Assembly (NCBI GenBank): GCA_902783255.1
Contig: CACZQB010000056.1
Coordinates: forward strand, 1 to 64,000
Source: Oscillospiraceae bacterium
GTDB taxonomy: Bacteria > Bacillota > Clostridia > Oscillospirales > UBA644
DNA: 64,000 bases
Direction: 5' to 3'
In this document: positions 16,617 through 26,210 of the stretch, in pieces
Layout: each line of letters begins with the position of its first letter
Numbering within the stretch: position 1 is the first letter of the stretch
Notes under the pieces: generated by a model
Database searches by the model: none
What the model saw: only the letters and a program-made list of their open reading frames with translations
What the model was told of the DNA's origin: nothing
Position numbers and translations under genes: made by a program

Positions 16617-17639
16617 TTATTTGTTTTTCAGGTTTTTATGGATCGTTTCAAAAAGCACACCGGTTTTGTCGCAGCCGTGCTCCCAATACATCATGCCGCC
16701 GAGTCCTTCGCGCTTCACGTATTCGCATTTTTCTTTTACGGATGAGGGGTCATCGTATGAAATAAAGTCTTTTCCGTCAAAAAGCCACGAGGCTTTTGCA
16801 TATTCATCGTAATACTTTTTAAATCTGCCGCTCTTTTCGTGAATAAGGCTTATTTCGGTATAGGTTGGACCGAATCCTCCGCCCGTGGGAGAAATTCCGT
16901 TCAATCCGTTTTCGCCGCCCGAAACATTTTTCCACATTCTTGAATAGAATGCGGCGCCCAAAACGAGTTTTTCTTTCGGAATACCGATATTTTCAAGCAT
17001 TTTTACCGAGCGGTCCGCGCTGAAAACAACGGGCGCGTTTTTCGGGTCGTAAAGACATGTGTGGTGTCCCGCAGGCTGATCCCAGCCGCGAAGGTCATAC
17101 GTCATAAGATTGATAAAATCGAGATATTTATGCGAAATATCTATTTCCGTTCTGTCTATATACCATTGTCCGCATGCCGCGGCGGTCGTAAGCCAGCATT
17201 TTCTGCCGCGTTTTTTTTCGTATTCGTCAAGCGCTTTTCTGTATTCGGCAAAAAGACGGGTATGCTGATATTTTTCTTCAAGAATGCCGTCGTCACCGGG
17301 AAATTCCCAGTCGCAGTCTATGCCGTCAAAATCAAACTCATATACGATCTGCATGGTAGAGTCAACGAACGTTTTCAGCTTTTCGTCGCTTGACGTAGCC
17401 GGGCCGTGTCCGTGCTGATCGCCTCCGCCCGTTGAAATAAGAATATTCAGAGAGGGATTGTATTTTCTTATTCTTTCCAGTTCCGAAAGATACGGACGCT
17501 GCACGTCGATCGTGAGTTTTCCGTCAGAAACGGTTGCGAATGCAACGTTCAGGTGTGTGAGCTTCTCAGCCTGTTCTTTCGTGATCTCATAAAGGGATCT
17601 TCCGGTGGAATATCCCGCAAAATAATATTTACCGTCCAT
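16617..17639 (-). CDS. GH18 family glycosidase (chitinase-like)
   Basis: A 340-residue GH18 enzyme. The catalytic signature DGIDCDWE is at 105-112, with Glu112 as the acid. Other barrel strands include LNVAFATV, ILISTGGG, INLMTYDLRGWDQP and GGMMYWEHGCD. No signal peptide is present, so it should be cytoplasmic, acting on imported chito- or N-glycan-derived oligosaccharides or on muropeptide-like substrates. AGGTA lies upstream of the ATG at 17639. It is three bases from the URO-D-like gene and ends at the terminator at 16562-16602. Confidence 0.9.
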   Translation of the reverse strand: MDGKYYFAGYSTGRSLYEITKEQAEKLTHLNVAFATVSDGKLTIDVQRPYLSELERIRKYNPSLNILISTGGGDQHGHGPATSSDEKLKTFVDSTMQIVYEFDFDGIDCDWEFPGDDGILEEKYQHTRLFAEYRKALDEYEKKRGRKCWLTTAAACGQWYIDRTEIDISHKYLDFINLMTYDLRGWDQPAGHHTCLYDPKNAPVVFSADRSVKMLENIGIPKEKLVLGAAFYSRMWKNVSGGENGLNGISPTGGGFGPTYTEISLIHEKSGRFKKYYDEYAKASWLFDGKDFISYDDPSSVKEKCEYVKREGLGGMMYWEHGCDKTGVLFETIHKNLKNK

Positions 17640-17642
17640 TTT

Positions 17643-18878
17643 TTACCTGCAGATGTTTCGCGCCGTTTCAGCCCATCTCCAGAGCTTTGTCGGGTCGTTT
17701 TTGACTGTTGTAATGTCTTTCAGTATAAACTCAACGGGACATCCGTTTTTCTGCGTGGCGTTCAGAGTTTCTTTGAACTCTTTTAGTATGTTTTCTTCCG
17801 GGTAAATATCCCACGCAAGGTTCGACGGATTCGGTTTTCTGGAAAAAACGAAATCCTTTCCTATTTTTTCGGCGCCAAGCTCAACATTTACCCAGGGGCT
17901 CATCGATATTTTACGCAGATTCGGCAGCTTCCTGAGCACATCTACCTTTATGTCGTCCGGCTCGCAGCAGCCGTAATATCCAAGACCGAAACGCTCATAC
18001 CACGGAATTATATACTGAACATCAAATTCGTCGTGCATTTCCGGCGAAACCATCGAAAAAAGCTGCGCGGCGCTGTAGGTCCAGCTGTTTTTTGCGGTGT
18101 GTTCATCGGCTTTTTCGTTCGGATCGTCGCTGTAACCCTGCATAACATCGTTGTATGCGCCTGTGCAGTGGACCGTGTCCATACCCGTTGTGATCAGACC
18201 GTTTTCTTCAATCTGATCGAGCATACACATATGAACGGCAATCGTTTTTTTCAGGATACGGTGGATGAATTCGGGGTTATCCGCAATATCATACATTATG
18301 TTTTCAACGCCGCGCCACCACGAAAGTCTGTCCCAGTAATGAAAATATCCGTCATACGCCGTCATTTTAACGCCGAGAATGCCGTTAAGTATCTCATTGT
18401 ATTGTTCTCTCTTTTTTTCGGTTTCTTCGGGAAAGAATGTTACTTTCGGCGTTTTGAAAAATTTTTCGAGCGCCTCGTCATCGGGTATCTGATCTACGTA
18501 AACATGAGTCTTTGCTCCGCCCTTGCCCCCGTCCTGCGTGATGCCGGGCATATTTATGTTATCGACCGTATATACCTTTGACGTAACAACGTAATTACGC
18601 ACGGGCCGGTCGTCTTCCATATGTTTGTTCCGATAAAGCGTTTCTTTAAGCTGCCACTCAATGCCGCGTAAAACGGGATCTTCACACTCAAGCGTAAGCT
18701 CGTTTTCGTAGTTCATTTCATTCCAGCAAACCTGATCGATCATAAACATCGGTCTTTCAGGCTGAAGACCGTTCAGCTTTTTCCAGAGACGTATCTTTTC
18801 TTTCTGTATTGGCAGGGCAGCAAGCTCAGCCACTTTTTTCGCAAGTTCCCTTACGAGCAGTATCTCTTTTTTTTCCAT
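17643..18878 (-). CDS. URO-D/methyltransferase-like TIM-barrel protein
   Basis: A 411-residue protein with features of the uroporphyrinogen decarboxylase/cobamide methyltransferase superfamily: FMIDQVCWNEM near the start, GMDTVHCTGAYNDVM in the middle, and the metal-site-like GYYGCCEPDDIKVDVLRKLPNLRKISMSP. It is not a heme-pathway enzyme by context. Relatives are frequent in gut Clostridia beside sugar genes with no known role. It is probably cotranscribed with the GH18 gene. An AAGGAG site precedes the ATG at 18878. No good promoter was found, only a TATAAT near 18929-18934. Confidence 0.65.
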   Translation of the reverse strand: MEKKEILLVRELAKKVAELAALPIQKEKIRLWKKLNGLQPERPMFMIDQVCWNEMNYENELTLECEDPVLRGIEWQLKETLYRNKHMEDDRPVRNYVVTSKVYTVDNINMPGITQDGGKGGAKTHVYVDQIPDDEALEKFFKTPKVTFFPEETEKKREQYNEILNGILGVKMTAYDGYFHYWDRLSWWRGVENIMYDIADNPEFIHRILKKTIAVHMCMLDQIEENGLITTGMDTVHCTGAYNDVMQGYSDDPNEKADEHTAKNSWTYSAAQLFSMVSPEMHDEFDVQYIIPWYERFGLGYYGCCEPDDIKVDVLRKLPNLRKISMSPWVNVELGAEKIGKDFVFSRKPNPSNLAWDIYPEENILKEFKETLNATQKNGCPVEFILKDITTVKNDPTKLWRWAETARNICR

Positions 18879-19065
18879 AATATCTGCAACTCCTTATGAA
18901 GCGTCGGGATTTTGTGCCTTCCGTATTATTATACAGTAAAACATATAAAATTCTTACATAAAAATATTATAATACTATTTTATGTTTTCAAAAAACTGTT
19001 CTTTGCCGCTTTATGACTTTATTGTGACTGATAAATAAATATACTTTTACAAAATATAAAAATGC

Positions 19066-19094
19066 TTGACAGTACCTGTTTTTTATGGTAAAGT
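19066..19094 (+). promoter_or_regulatory. Sigma-A promoter for the ABC/DUF1854 operon
   Basis: TTGACA at 19066-19071 and TAAAGT at 19089-19094 are 17 bases apart, 36 bases ahead of the first start codon. The rest of the 18879-19130 gap is AT-rich and holds no other feature I can support. Confidence 0.7.
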
Positions 19095-19130
19095 CTATCA
19101 TGGTTAATATGTGAACAGGATGGTGAACCC

Positions 19131-21428
19131 ATGACTGCTGAAACGTATCTTTCAAGGATCCCCGTGCATATAGCAGACGCGCTGAGGGCGAGGGGAATTG
19201 AAATAAGCAGCATTATATCATACGGCTATACCGATATGGATAAAGACGGCAATTTTGCCGACTGCTGGATATTTTTTGACAAAGATAATATATACTATCT
19301 TACGGGATACGACAAAGTTGAAAAAACAGGCGGCAGAAAAAAACTGAAAACTGTTTTTGACTTTGTTTCGTTTGACAGTATACCGCATGAAGATATAAAA
19401 TCTCTTGAAATCGAACGCTACGTTTCGACGGCTCGTCTTGTGGCGAAAAAGAAGGATGAAAACGAGCCGAACGAAGAACTGATCAGGTTTTCTCTCGGCA
19501 TTGCAAATAAACTCGATTCGTTTACTCGCCATTTCAACGATTTTAAAGACGGAAAACCGGCAGAATACAGCGAAAGGGTCGATGAGGAGCTTTTTTGTCC
19601 GAAATGCGGCTCAAGATATCCCGACCCCGAGCATAAAGTATGCCCGAGATGCATGGATAAAGGTTCGGTTTTCAAGCGTCTTCTGGGATTTTTCAAGTTT
19701 TATAAAAATAAACTCATCGCGTATTTTGCGATGCTCATTATCAGCACTGTTTTTTCGGTCCTGTCGCCGTATGTCGGAACGAAGCTTTTGTATGACAACG
19801 TTCTCACTCCCGGTGTCGATGCCAATCTTTTCGGCGAGGTGGGGCTTGTTCTTGCAGTGATCATTCTTGCAAGAGTTGCCTCTTTGCTTATAAATATCGG
19901 TCAGTCGTATATCGTCGCAGGAATAATCCCATGGGTCGTATATGACCTTAAAGTCCGCATTTTTTCGGCAATGCAGCGCCTTTCCGTCAGCTTTTACACT
20001 TCAAAGCAGACAGGTTCGCTCATGACGCGCGTAAACAGAGACTCGAACAATATCTACTGGTTTTTTGTTGACGGCGCACCGAGCGTTGTAGTGAATGCGC
20101 TGATGTTTATCGGTATTCTCATAATTATGTTCTATATGAACTGGCAGCTTTCGCTGATAGTTCTCGTTATGATACCGCTTCTTCTGTTTCTTTATCGCAT
20201 TATCCAGCGCGCCTTCCGCAAACTTCATCATGTACGCTGGATAAACGAGGCGAATATGTCGTCTTATATAAGCGACTCAATGAGCGGACAGAGAATAATA
20301 AAGGCGTTTGCGAAAGAAAGAGAAGAGGGCGAACGTTTTTCGGGCTATTCGGGCAGAAGTGCTGCGGCAGACAAACGTGTTTCAAACGCGGAATCAACTA
20401 TTTTTCCGTTGCTCGGTCTTATAATGATGCTTACCAATCTTGTTGTTCTTTTCGTCGGCGGCGTAATGATAATACATCATATAAACGGAATGACTCTCGG
20501 TAAACTCATGACTTTTACCGCATATATGAATATGCTTTACAGTCCGCTCGATTTTCTTGCCTGGGTCTCTAACTGGTGGGCAAGATGCGTTGACTCCGCG
20601 CAGCGTATTTTTGAAATCATGGATGCGGTCCCGGACGTAGCGGAATCCGAAAATCCCGTCCGTATGCCTGAGATGAAAGGCGATATCGAAATGAAAAACG
20701 TTCGTTTCGAGTATGAACCCGGACATCCGATAATAAAAAATCTGAGCCTTTCGGTAAAAGCCGGACATATGGTGGGTATTGTGGGTAAAACCGGCGCGGG
20801 CAAGAGCACGATAGTAAATCTTATGGCGCGGCTTTACGACGTAAACGACGGAGAAATAACGATAGACGGCGTAAACGTAAAAGACATTGCAAGCATCGAT
20901 ATGCGAAAAAACATAGGCATAGTTTCGCAGGAAATATATCTTTTTATCGGCACGATAGCAGACAATATCCGCTACGCAAACCCCGGCGCTTCAATGGAAG
21001 AGGTAATTCAGGCGGCAAAGACCGCGTCGGCGCATGACTTTATTATGCGGCTTCCCGACGGCTATGAAACGAGAATAGGCGCGGGCGGTCAGGATCTTTC
21101 GGGCGGTGAAAAACAGCGCATATCGATTGCAAGAACGATAATTCAGAACCCCAAAATACTTATTCTTGACGAAGCAACTGCAGCAATGGATACAGAAACG
21201 GAACGCAATATACAGCAGGCTCTTTTCAATCTTCAGCAGGGCAGAACGACCGTTGCCATCGCTCACAGACTTTCCACTCTGCGGGATGCCGATGTGCTTG
21301 CAGTTATAGACAGGGGAGATATGGTCGAATACGGCACACATGATGAGCTGATAAAGAAGCAGGGCGAATATTACAAGCTTTATATGCTTCAGTTCGACGC
21401 CATAAAGCATATCGGTATTGCCGAATAG
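19131..21428 (+). CDS. ABC exporter half-transporter with N-terminal regulatory domain and zinc ribbon
   Basis: This 765-residue protein joins a 180-residue soluble N-terminus to an exporter-type ABC unit. The N-terminus has a strand-rich domain, perhaps PH-like, then CPKCG and CPRC (Cys156, 159, 171, 174), a clear zinc ribbon. The membrane domain spans about 185-490, with six segments. The ATPase domain has Walker A GKTGAGKS (552-559), LSGGE (656-660) and Walker B ILILDEA (676-682). It probably pairs with the related transporter at 22013-24247. Exporters with this N-terminus are not one of the standard classes I know. The substrate is unknown. Confidence 0.85.
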   Translation: MTAETYLSRIPVHIADALRARGIEISSIISYGYTDMDKDGNFADCWIFFDKDNIYYLTGYDKVEKTGGRKKLKTVFDFVSFDSIPHEDIKSLEIERYVSTARLVAKKKDENEPNEELIRFSLGIANKLDSFTRHFNDFKDGKPAEYSERVDEELFCPKCGSRYPDPEHKVCPRCMDKGSVFKRLLGFFKFYKNKLIAYFAMLIISTVFSVLSPYVGTKLLYDNVLTPGVDANLFGEVGLVLAVIILARVASLLINIGQSYIVAGIIPWVVYDLKVRIFSAMQRLSVSFYTSKQTGSLMTRVNRDSNNIYWFFVDGAPSVVVNALMFIGILIIMFYMNWQLSLIVLVMIPLLLFLYRIIQRAFRKLHHVRWINEANMSSYISDSMSGQRIIKAFAKEREEGERFSGYSGRSAAADKRVSNAESTIFPLLGLIMMLTNLVVLFVGGVMIIHHINGMTLGKLMTFTAYMNMLYSPLDFLAWVSNWWARCVDSAQRIFEIMDAVPDVAESENPVRMPEMKGDIEMKNVRFEYEPGHPIIKNLSLSVKAGHMVGIVGKTGAGKSTIVNLMARLYDVNDGEITIDGVNVKDIASIDMRKNIGIVSQEIYLFIGTIADNIRYANPGASMEEVIQAAKTASAHDFIMRLPDGYETRIGAGGQDLSGGEKQRISIARTIIQNPKILILDEATAAMDTETERNIQQALFNLQQGRTTVAIAHRLSTLRDADVLAVIDRGDMVEYGTHDELIKKQGEYYKLYMLQFDAIKHIGIAE

Positions 21429-21450
21429 GCAAAGAAAGGAAATACGGTAT

Positions 21451-21975
21451 ATGAACGATAATATTATAGTAGAGCTTGCCGACCTTGAAATGATCGACGT
21501 GAACGAGGCAAAGTTTGCGCCCGAAAAAGGCGGATACCTTTCTCTTACATACAAAGGCACCGAATACGGCAAGGTAAAGCTGAACAGAGCGCTGCCTTAC
21601 CGCGCGCCGGACGAGTATATCTGTGTTTCAGATAAAGACGGAAAAGAGATCGGCATTCTGCGCGACCTTGCAAGCCTTTCGGAAGAACAGAAAAAAATCG
21701 TTTCAGACGAGCTTGACAAGCTTTATTACAGCCCGGCTGTCATCCGTATCCTTTCCGCAAAAGACAGGATGGGTTTTATGTATTTTGAGGTCGAAACAAC
21801 TGCCGGAAAGCGTGAGTTTGCCGTAAGGGACGCTTCAAGAAACATAAAATTTATCGATCCTGACAGAAAAACCGCCGTTCAGATACGGGATGTTGACGGA
21901 AACAGATATATTATAGACGATTTTATGAAGCTTGACTCTTCAAGCGCAAAAAAGATAGAGGCGTTTCTTATCTGA
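21451..21975 (+). CDS. DUF1854 domain protein
   Basis: A 174-residue protein with the DUF1854 pattern: short beta strands, YRAPDEYICVSDKDGKEIG and REFAVRDASRNIKF, then VQIRDVDGNRYII. In other bacteria DUF1854 genes sit next to ABC exporters linked to cyanophycin metabolism; no cyanophycin gene is seen here. The product may be an accessory subunit or regulator of the two flanking ABC proteins. AAAGGA is upstream of the ATG at 21451. An in-frame start at 21418 overlaps the previous gene. Confidence 0.75.
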   Translation: MNDNIIVELADLEMIDVNEAKFAPEKGGYLSLTYKGTEYGKVKLNRALPYRAPDEYICVSDKDGKEIGILRDLASLSEEQKKIVSDELDKLYYSPAVIRILSAKDRMGFMYFEVETTAGKREFAVRDASRNIKFIDPDRKTAVQIRDVDGNRYIIDDFMKLDSSSAKKIEAFLI

Positions 21976-22012
21976 GTAACGTCATGCACAGCACCGAAAG
22001 GGGTGACCGTTT

Positions 22013-24247
22013 TTGAATCGGGAAATAAACACAGACGACGCGCTTTACAGCGTTGAATATGATATAGACTCCTCCGATCTTCTTTGTTCTGGCAGAATTA
22101 TTCTTACAAAAGATCATACTCTTGTTCTTTATGCAGACGGTAAAAATTTGTCAAGAGAAGAATTCCGCTGCGATTTCAATGAAATAAAAGAACTCTCCAT
22201 TTCGTCGCATATAGGCTGCGCAAGCCTTGAAGCGGAAATGAAAAACGGCGACAGCATCCGTATCTGCCGCTTTACGCAAAGCTGTCTGAATCAGGTGTCC
22301 GAATTTATAAAGGCGGCAAATTATTATATCGAAACGGGCGAACTGACGGAAATACATATCGAAAGCACGGTATGTCCGAAATGCGGCAAGCATTATATCG
22401 TCAATACAAAAATATGTCCTCACTGCTCAAATAAAGTTTCGATAGTAAGAAAGTTTTTCGCGCTCGGTAAAAAATATATACCCGCATTCGCTTTTTCGGG
22501 TCTTCTTGTGCTTATAACGAACGTTATAAACCTTATTATCCCGCAGATAAACAGAGTGCTTGTAGACGAATACCTTTTCCCCGCATCCGAGGGGATCGAA
22601 CCGTGGGGAGATAAAAACCCCGTGCTTATGATTCTTGTTTTAGTTTTGCTTATGCTTCTTTGCTACGTTGCGATGCGCGTTATAAATATCATTGCGGCAA
22701 GGCTGAGAAACTCAACTTCCGCAAATTTCGTAAACAGCATACGCATCAAGCTTTACAATAAGATTCAGGTTTTGTCAATGTCCTCGATCTCAAGAAGGAC
22801 TACCGGCGACCTGATAAAACGTCTTACCGAGGATACTTCGGTCATCACGGAATTCATAAAGTCCGAAACGGTATGGATAGTTGAAGTTGGCGTTGTGTTT
22901 GTCGGTGTTCTTGTTTACTTTATCGTCACAAGACCTCTTCTTACACTGTTTGTTTTTATCCCCGTCCCGATCGTTGTTTTCGCCGCTGCTAAATTCTGGA
23001 ATTTCATAGACAGACGGTATGAAAAACAGTGGCGTCTTTCTTCCGCGGCAAACGGAATACTTCACGATATTATCAAAGGTATAAGGGTAGTCAAGGTTTT
23101 CGGTACCGAAAAAAGCGAAATCGCAAAATTTTCCGAAGCAAACAGAAAGCTTGCCGAACAATCGCAGAAAAATGAGCAGCTTTGGGCAATTCTTTTCCCG
23201 ATGCTCGGTTTTATAGTCGGCGTGGGTGAATTTCTTGTTTTGTATTTCGGCGCACAGTCGGTTCTGAACGGAATAAATCCCGAACTTGGCAATTCAATTA
23301 TCGGCAAACCGCTCACGCTCGGCGAATTTACGCAGATAATGAGCTATATCGGCTTTATTTACGGACCGCTCCGCTGGCTCACGTCCCTGCCGAGAACTAT
23401 CGCAGAGGCCGTAACGAGTATGGCGAAACTTAACGAGATCCTTTACGAAGATCCCGATATAAAGGATAAAGAAAACGCGCTTACTCCGGAGATCGAGGGC
23501 AATATCTCGTTTGTAAACGCCACGTTCGGCTACAAGAGCTATGAACCGGTGCTGAAAAACATATCCCTTGATATCAAAAAAGGTGAAATGGTAGGTCTTG
23601 TCGGTCATTCAGGCGTAGGCAAATCAACGCTTATCAATCTGATTATGAGGCTTTACGACTTAAACAGCGGTAAGCTTCTCATAGACGGCATTGATATACG
23701 CGATATTTCAAAAGAAACTCTCTGTCTCAATATAGGCACGGTCTTTCAGGAAACATTTCTTTTTGCAGGCTCTATTTACGATAATATTGTTTATGCAAAA
23801 CCCGATGCTACACCCGAAGAAGTATTTTCCGCAGCAAAAATCGCCAATGCGCATGAATTTATTATAAGGCTGCCCGATGCATACAACACGGTTGTAGGCG
23901 AAAACGGCTATTCTCTTTCCGGCGGTGAAAGACAGAGGATAGCAATTGCAAGAGCTATTCTGCGCGATCCGAAAATTCTTATTCTCGATGAGGCTACGGC
24001 TTCTCTTGATACCGAAACCGAAAGCAAAATACAGGAAGCGCTGCAGCGTCTTATAAAAGGCAGAACAACTATCGCCATTGCCCACAGGCTTTCAACTCTT
24101 CGCCATGCAGACAGACTTATCGTGCTTGAAAAAGGAAAGGTTGCCGAACAGGGGACGCATGAAGAACTGCTTAAAAACAAAGGGATATATTACAATCTCG
24201 TTATGGCGCAGCGCCAGACTACAAAAATGGCGTCCTTAAAACAATAA
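22013..24247 (+). CDS. Second ABC exporter half-transporter with zinc ribbon
   Basis: A 744-residue protein with the same layout as the protein at 19131: an N-terminal domain of about 115 residues (YDIDSSDLLCSGRIILTKD), then a CPKCG/CPHC zinc ribbon (Cys121, 124, 135, 138), six membrane segments and an ABC ATPase. The ATPase keeps GHSGVGKST, LSGGERQ and ILILDEA, so both transporter sites look active. The start is a TTG after AAAGGGGTG. Together with the DUF1854 protein it probably forms a heterodimeric exporter. A terminator follows at 24263-24299. Confidence 0.85.
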   Translation: MNREINTDDALYSVEYDIDSSDLLCSGRIILTKDHTLVLYADGKNLSREEFRCDFNEIKELSISSHIGCASLEAEMKNGDSIRICRFTQSCLNQVSEFIKAANYYIETGELTEIHIESTVCPKCGKHYIVNTKICPHCSNKVSIVRKFFALGKKYIPAFAFSGLLVLITNVINLIIPQINRVLVDEYLFPASEGIEPWGDKNPVLMILVLVLLMLLCYVAMRVINIIAARLRNSTSANFVNSIRIKLYNKIQVLSMSSISRRTTGDLIKRLTEDTSVITEFIKSETVWIVEVGVVFVGVLVYFIVTRPLLTLFVFIPVPIVVFAAAKFWNFIDRRYEKQWRLSSAANGILHDIIKGIRVVKVFGTEKSEIAKFSEANRKLAEQSQKNEQLWAILFPMLGFIVGVGEFLVLYFGAQSVLNGINPELGNSIIGKPLTLGEFTQIMSYIGFIYGPLRWLTSLPRTIAEAVTSMAKLNEILYEDPDIKDKENALTPEIEGNISFVNATFGYKSYEPVLKNISLDIKKGEMVGLVGHSGVGKSTLINLIMRLYDLNSGKLLIDGIDIRDISKETLCLNIGTVFQETFLFAGSIYDNIVYAKPDATPEEVFSAAKIANAHEFIIRLPDAYNTVVGENGYSLSGGERQRIAIARAILRDPKILILDEATASLDTETESKIQEALQRLIKGRTTIAIAHRLSTLRHADRLIVLEKGKVAEQGTHEELLKNKGIYYNLVMAQRQTTKMASLKQ

Positions 24248-24262
24248 TATCGTTGAAAAAAT

Positions 24263-24299
24263 ACAGATATGTTCCGCAGAAAGGAGCATATCTGTTTTT
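24263..24299 (+). terminator. Rho-independent terminator of the ABC/DUF1854 operon
   Basis: CAGATATG-TCC and GGA-CATATCTG pair around a short loop, each arm with one bulged base, and T5 follows. It closes the operon. Confidence 0.85.
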
Positions 24300-24335
24300 C
24301 TTACAAAAAGTTATAATTTTAAAAACGATTTTATC

Positions 24336-24364
24336 TTGACTTTAAAACCATATTGTGGTATGAT
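24336..24364 (+). promoter_or_regulatory. Sigma-A promoter for the DegV gene
   Basis: TTGACT at 24336-24341 and TATGAT at 24359-24364 are 17 bases apart, followed by AAGGAGG ahead of the start codon. Confidence 0.7.
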
Positions 24365-24423
24365 TATATCAACGAGAGATTCTTATCTGCTGATATATAA
24401 TTTCATAATAAGGAGGGGCGGTT

Positions 24424-25314
24424 ATGCCGAATACGGAATACGTTGTCTGCTGTGATTCCGCAGCTGATCTTACATTGGAGGAATGCAACTCACGCAACAT
24501 TAAATCTGTGCCTTACAAATATATGCTCGGGGAAAAGGAATATCTTGACGATCTTGTTACCATTACACCCGAAAAATTTTTCAAAACGATGGAAGAAGGC
24601 GCAATGACGCGCACATCTCAGCCGAATGCCGAGGATTTCGTTAAATTCTGGGAGCCTTTTCTTAATGAAGGAAAAGATATCGTTCACCTTTGCCTTTCTT
24701 CCGGTCTTTCCGGCGGATTTATTTCCGCAACGGTCGCAAAAGGGCTTTGCGCCGAGAAATATCCGGACAGAAAAATATATGTTATCGATTCTCTTGCCGC
24801 TTCAAGAGGTCTCGGACTTTTTGCCGATAAGCTTGCCGATCTGAGAGACGAGGGCAAAAGTGCGGAAGAGGTCTACAACTGGGCGGAAGAGCATAAACTC
24901 AATCTTCATCACTGGTTTTATACTACCGATCTTACGTATTTTATCAGAGGTGGTCGTGTTTCAAAAGTTTCCGGCTGGTTCGGCTCGCTTCTGAATATAT
25001 GTCCGCTTCTTCATGTTGATTATGAGGGACACCTTATCCCCGTCAAAAAATGCAGAGGCAAAAAAGCTGTTATGCAGGCAATGCTTGATATGATGGCTGA
25101 AAATGCCGAAAACGGAGACGATTATTCCGAAAAAAGCTTTATCTGCAACGCCATGCGTGAAAAAGAGGCTGACGAGATCGCAGGTCAGGTGGAAAGCAGA
25201 TATAAAAAGCTCAACGGCAAGGTCCATATAGGCTATATAGGCCCTGTTATCGGCGCGCATACAGGTCCCGGCACGGTAGCCCTGTTTTTCTGGGGCAAAA
25301 AACGAACAAAATAA
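24424..25314 (+). CDS. DegV family fatty-acid-binding protein
   Basis: The 296-residue protein belongs to the DegV/FakB family, which binds a fatty acid and offers it to the kinase FakA for phospholipid synthesis. Family segments include CDSAADLT (10-17), MTRTSQPN, LSSGLSGGF and YFIRGGRVS. No fakA-like gene is in the window. An AAGGAGG site precedes the ATG at 24424. It has its own promoter and is followed by a separate promoter for the isomerase operon. Confidence 0.9.
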   Translation: MPNTEYVVCCDSAADLTLEECNSRNIKSVPYKYMLGEKEYLDDLVTITPEKFFKTMEEGAMTRTSQPNAEDFVKFWEPFLNEGKDIVHLCLSSGLSGGFISATVAKGLCAEKYPDRKIYVIDSLAASRGLGLFADKLADLRDEGKSAEEVYNWAEEHKLNLHHWFYTTDLTYFIRGGRVSKVSGWFGSLLNICPLLHVDYEGHLIPVKKCRGKKAVMQAMLDMMAENAENGDDYSEKSFICNAMREKEADEIAGQVESRYKKLNGKVHIGYIGPVIGAHTGPGTVALFFWGKKRTK

Positions 25315-25332
25315 ATAAAAATCATAAAATGC

Positions 25333-25361
25333 TTGACTTTTCTCCCCGTTTGATATATACT
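25333..25361 (+). promoter_or_regulatory. Sigma-A promoter for the isomerase/dehydrogenase operon
   Basis: TTGACT (25333-25338) and TATACT (25356-25361) are 17 bases apart, about 36 bases ahead of the first start codon. Confidence 0.7.
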
Positions 25362-25397
25362 TAAACAAACATATATATCAGGCGAGGAGATATTATT

Positions 25398-26192
25398 ATG
25401 ATGAAAATAGGCGTTATGCCCGGCTCATTCAGACTTCCGTTCAAGGAGGCTGTTATCAAAGCGCGCGATATGGGCGCAAAGGGATTGCAGCCGTATGTTA
25501 CGGGCGGCGATCTTGCCCCCGAAAATCTCACTGCGGACGACCGTAAGGCCGTTCTGAAATTCGTGCGTGATAACGGGCTTGTCTTTTCAGCTCTCTGCGC
25601 CGATTTCGGTATGGATTTTTCCGCATACGGTGAAAATGACGCAGAAATCAAGCGGACAATGTCTATGATGGATCTTGCCGTTGATCTCGGAACAAATGTT
25701 ATCACAACTCATATCGGTCATGTTCCCGAAGATGAAAACAGCGAAAAGTATAAAAATGTCTGCAAAACAATTGAGACTCTCGGCAAATACGGCGACTCCA
25801 TAGGCGTATGCTTCGCTACCGAAACAGGTCCGGAACGTGCTGTCAAACTTCGCGGTATTCTCGAAAAAGTTGATACCAAATCGGCAAAAGTAAATCTTGA
25901 CCCGGCAAACTTTGTTATGCTTTGCGGTCAGGATCCGGTTGAAGCAGTTCATGTTCTTAAAGATTATATAGTTCACACTCACGCAAAAGACGGTATAAAA
26001 ACAGGAGAAACAACTTATCAGGAACTCCCTCTCGGCACAGGCAATGTTCCGTTTATGGAATACCTTGCCGCTCTCAGAGATGAGGGATACGACGGATTTC
26101 TTACCATTGAGCGCGAATGCGGCGACACGCCCGAAAAAGACATTCAGCTTGCGTTCGATTTTCTTACAAACGCATTGAAAAAACTTTACTGA
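25398..26192 (+). CDS. Sugar phosphate isomerase/epimerase-like TIM barrel protein
   Basis: A 264-residue xylose-isomerase-like (AP endonuclease 2 family) barrel. Likely metal ligands are visible in order: FATETGP (Glu), VNLDPANF (Asp), HTHAKD (His) and LTIERECG (Glu). Such proteins isomerise or epimerise sugars or keto-sugars, often beside Gfo/Idh/MocA dehydrogenases as here. The start is ATG 25398 or 25401; AGGAG suits the former. It is followed closely by the dehydrogenase gene. Confidence 0.85.
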   Translation: MMKIGVMPGSFRLPFKEAVIKARDMGAKGLQPYVTGGDLAPENLTADDRKAVLKFVRDNGLVFSALCADFGMDFSAYGENDAEIKRTMSMMDLAVDLGTNVITTHIGHVPEDENSEKYKNVCKTIETLGKYGDSIGVCFATETGPERAVKLRGILEKVDTKSAKVNLDPANFVMLCGQDPVEAVHVLKDYIVHTHAKDGIKTGETTYQELPLGTGNVPFMEYLAALRDEGYDGFLTIERECGDTPEKDIQLAFDFLTNALKKLY

Positions 26193-26210
26193 TTGAGAAA
26201 GGGAATTAAT

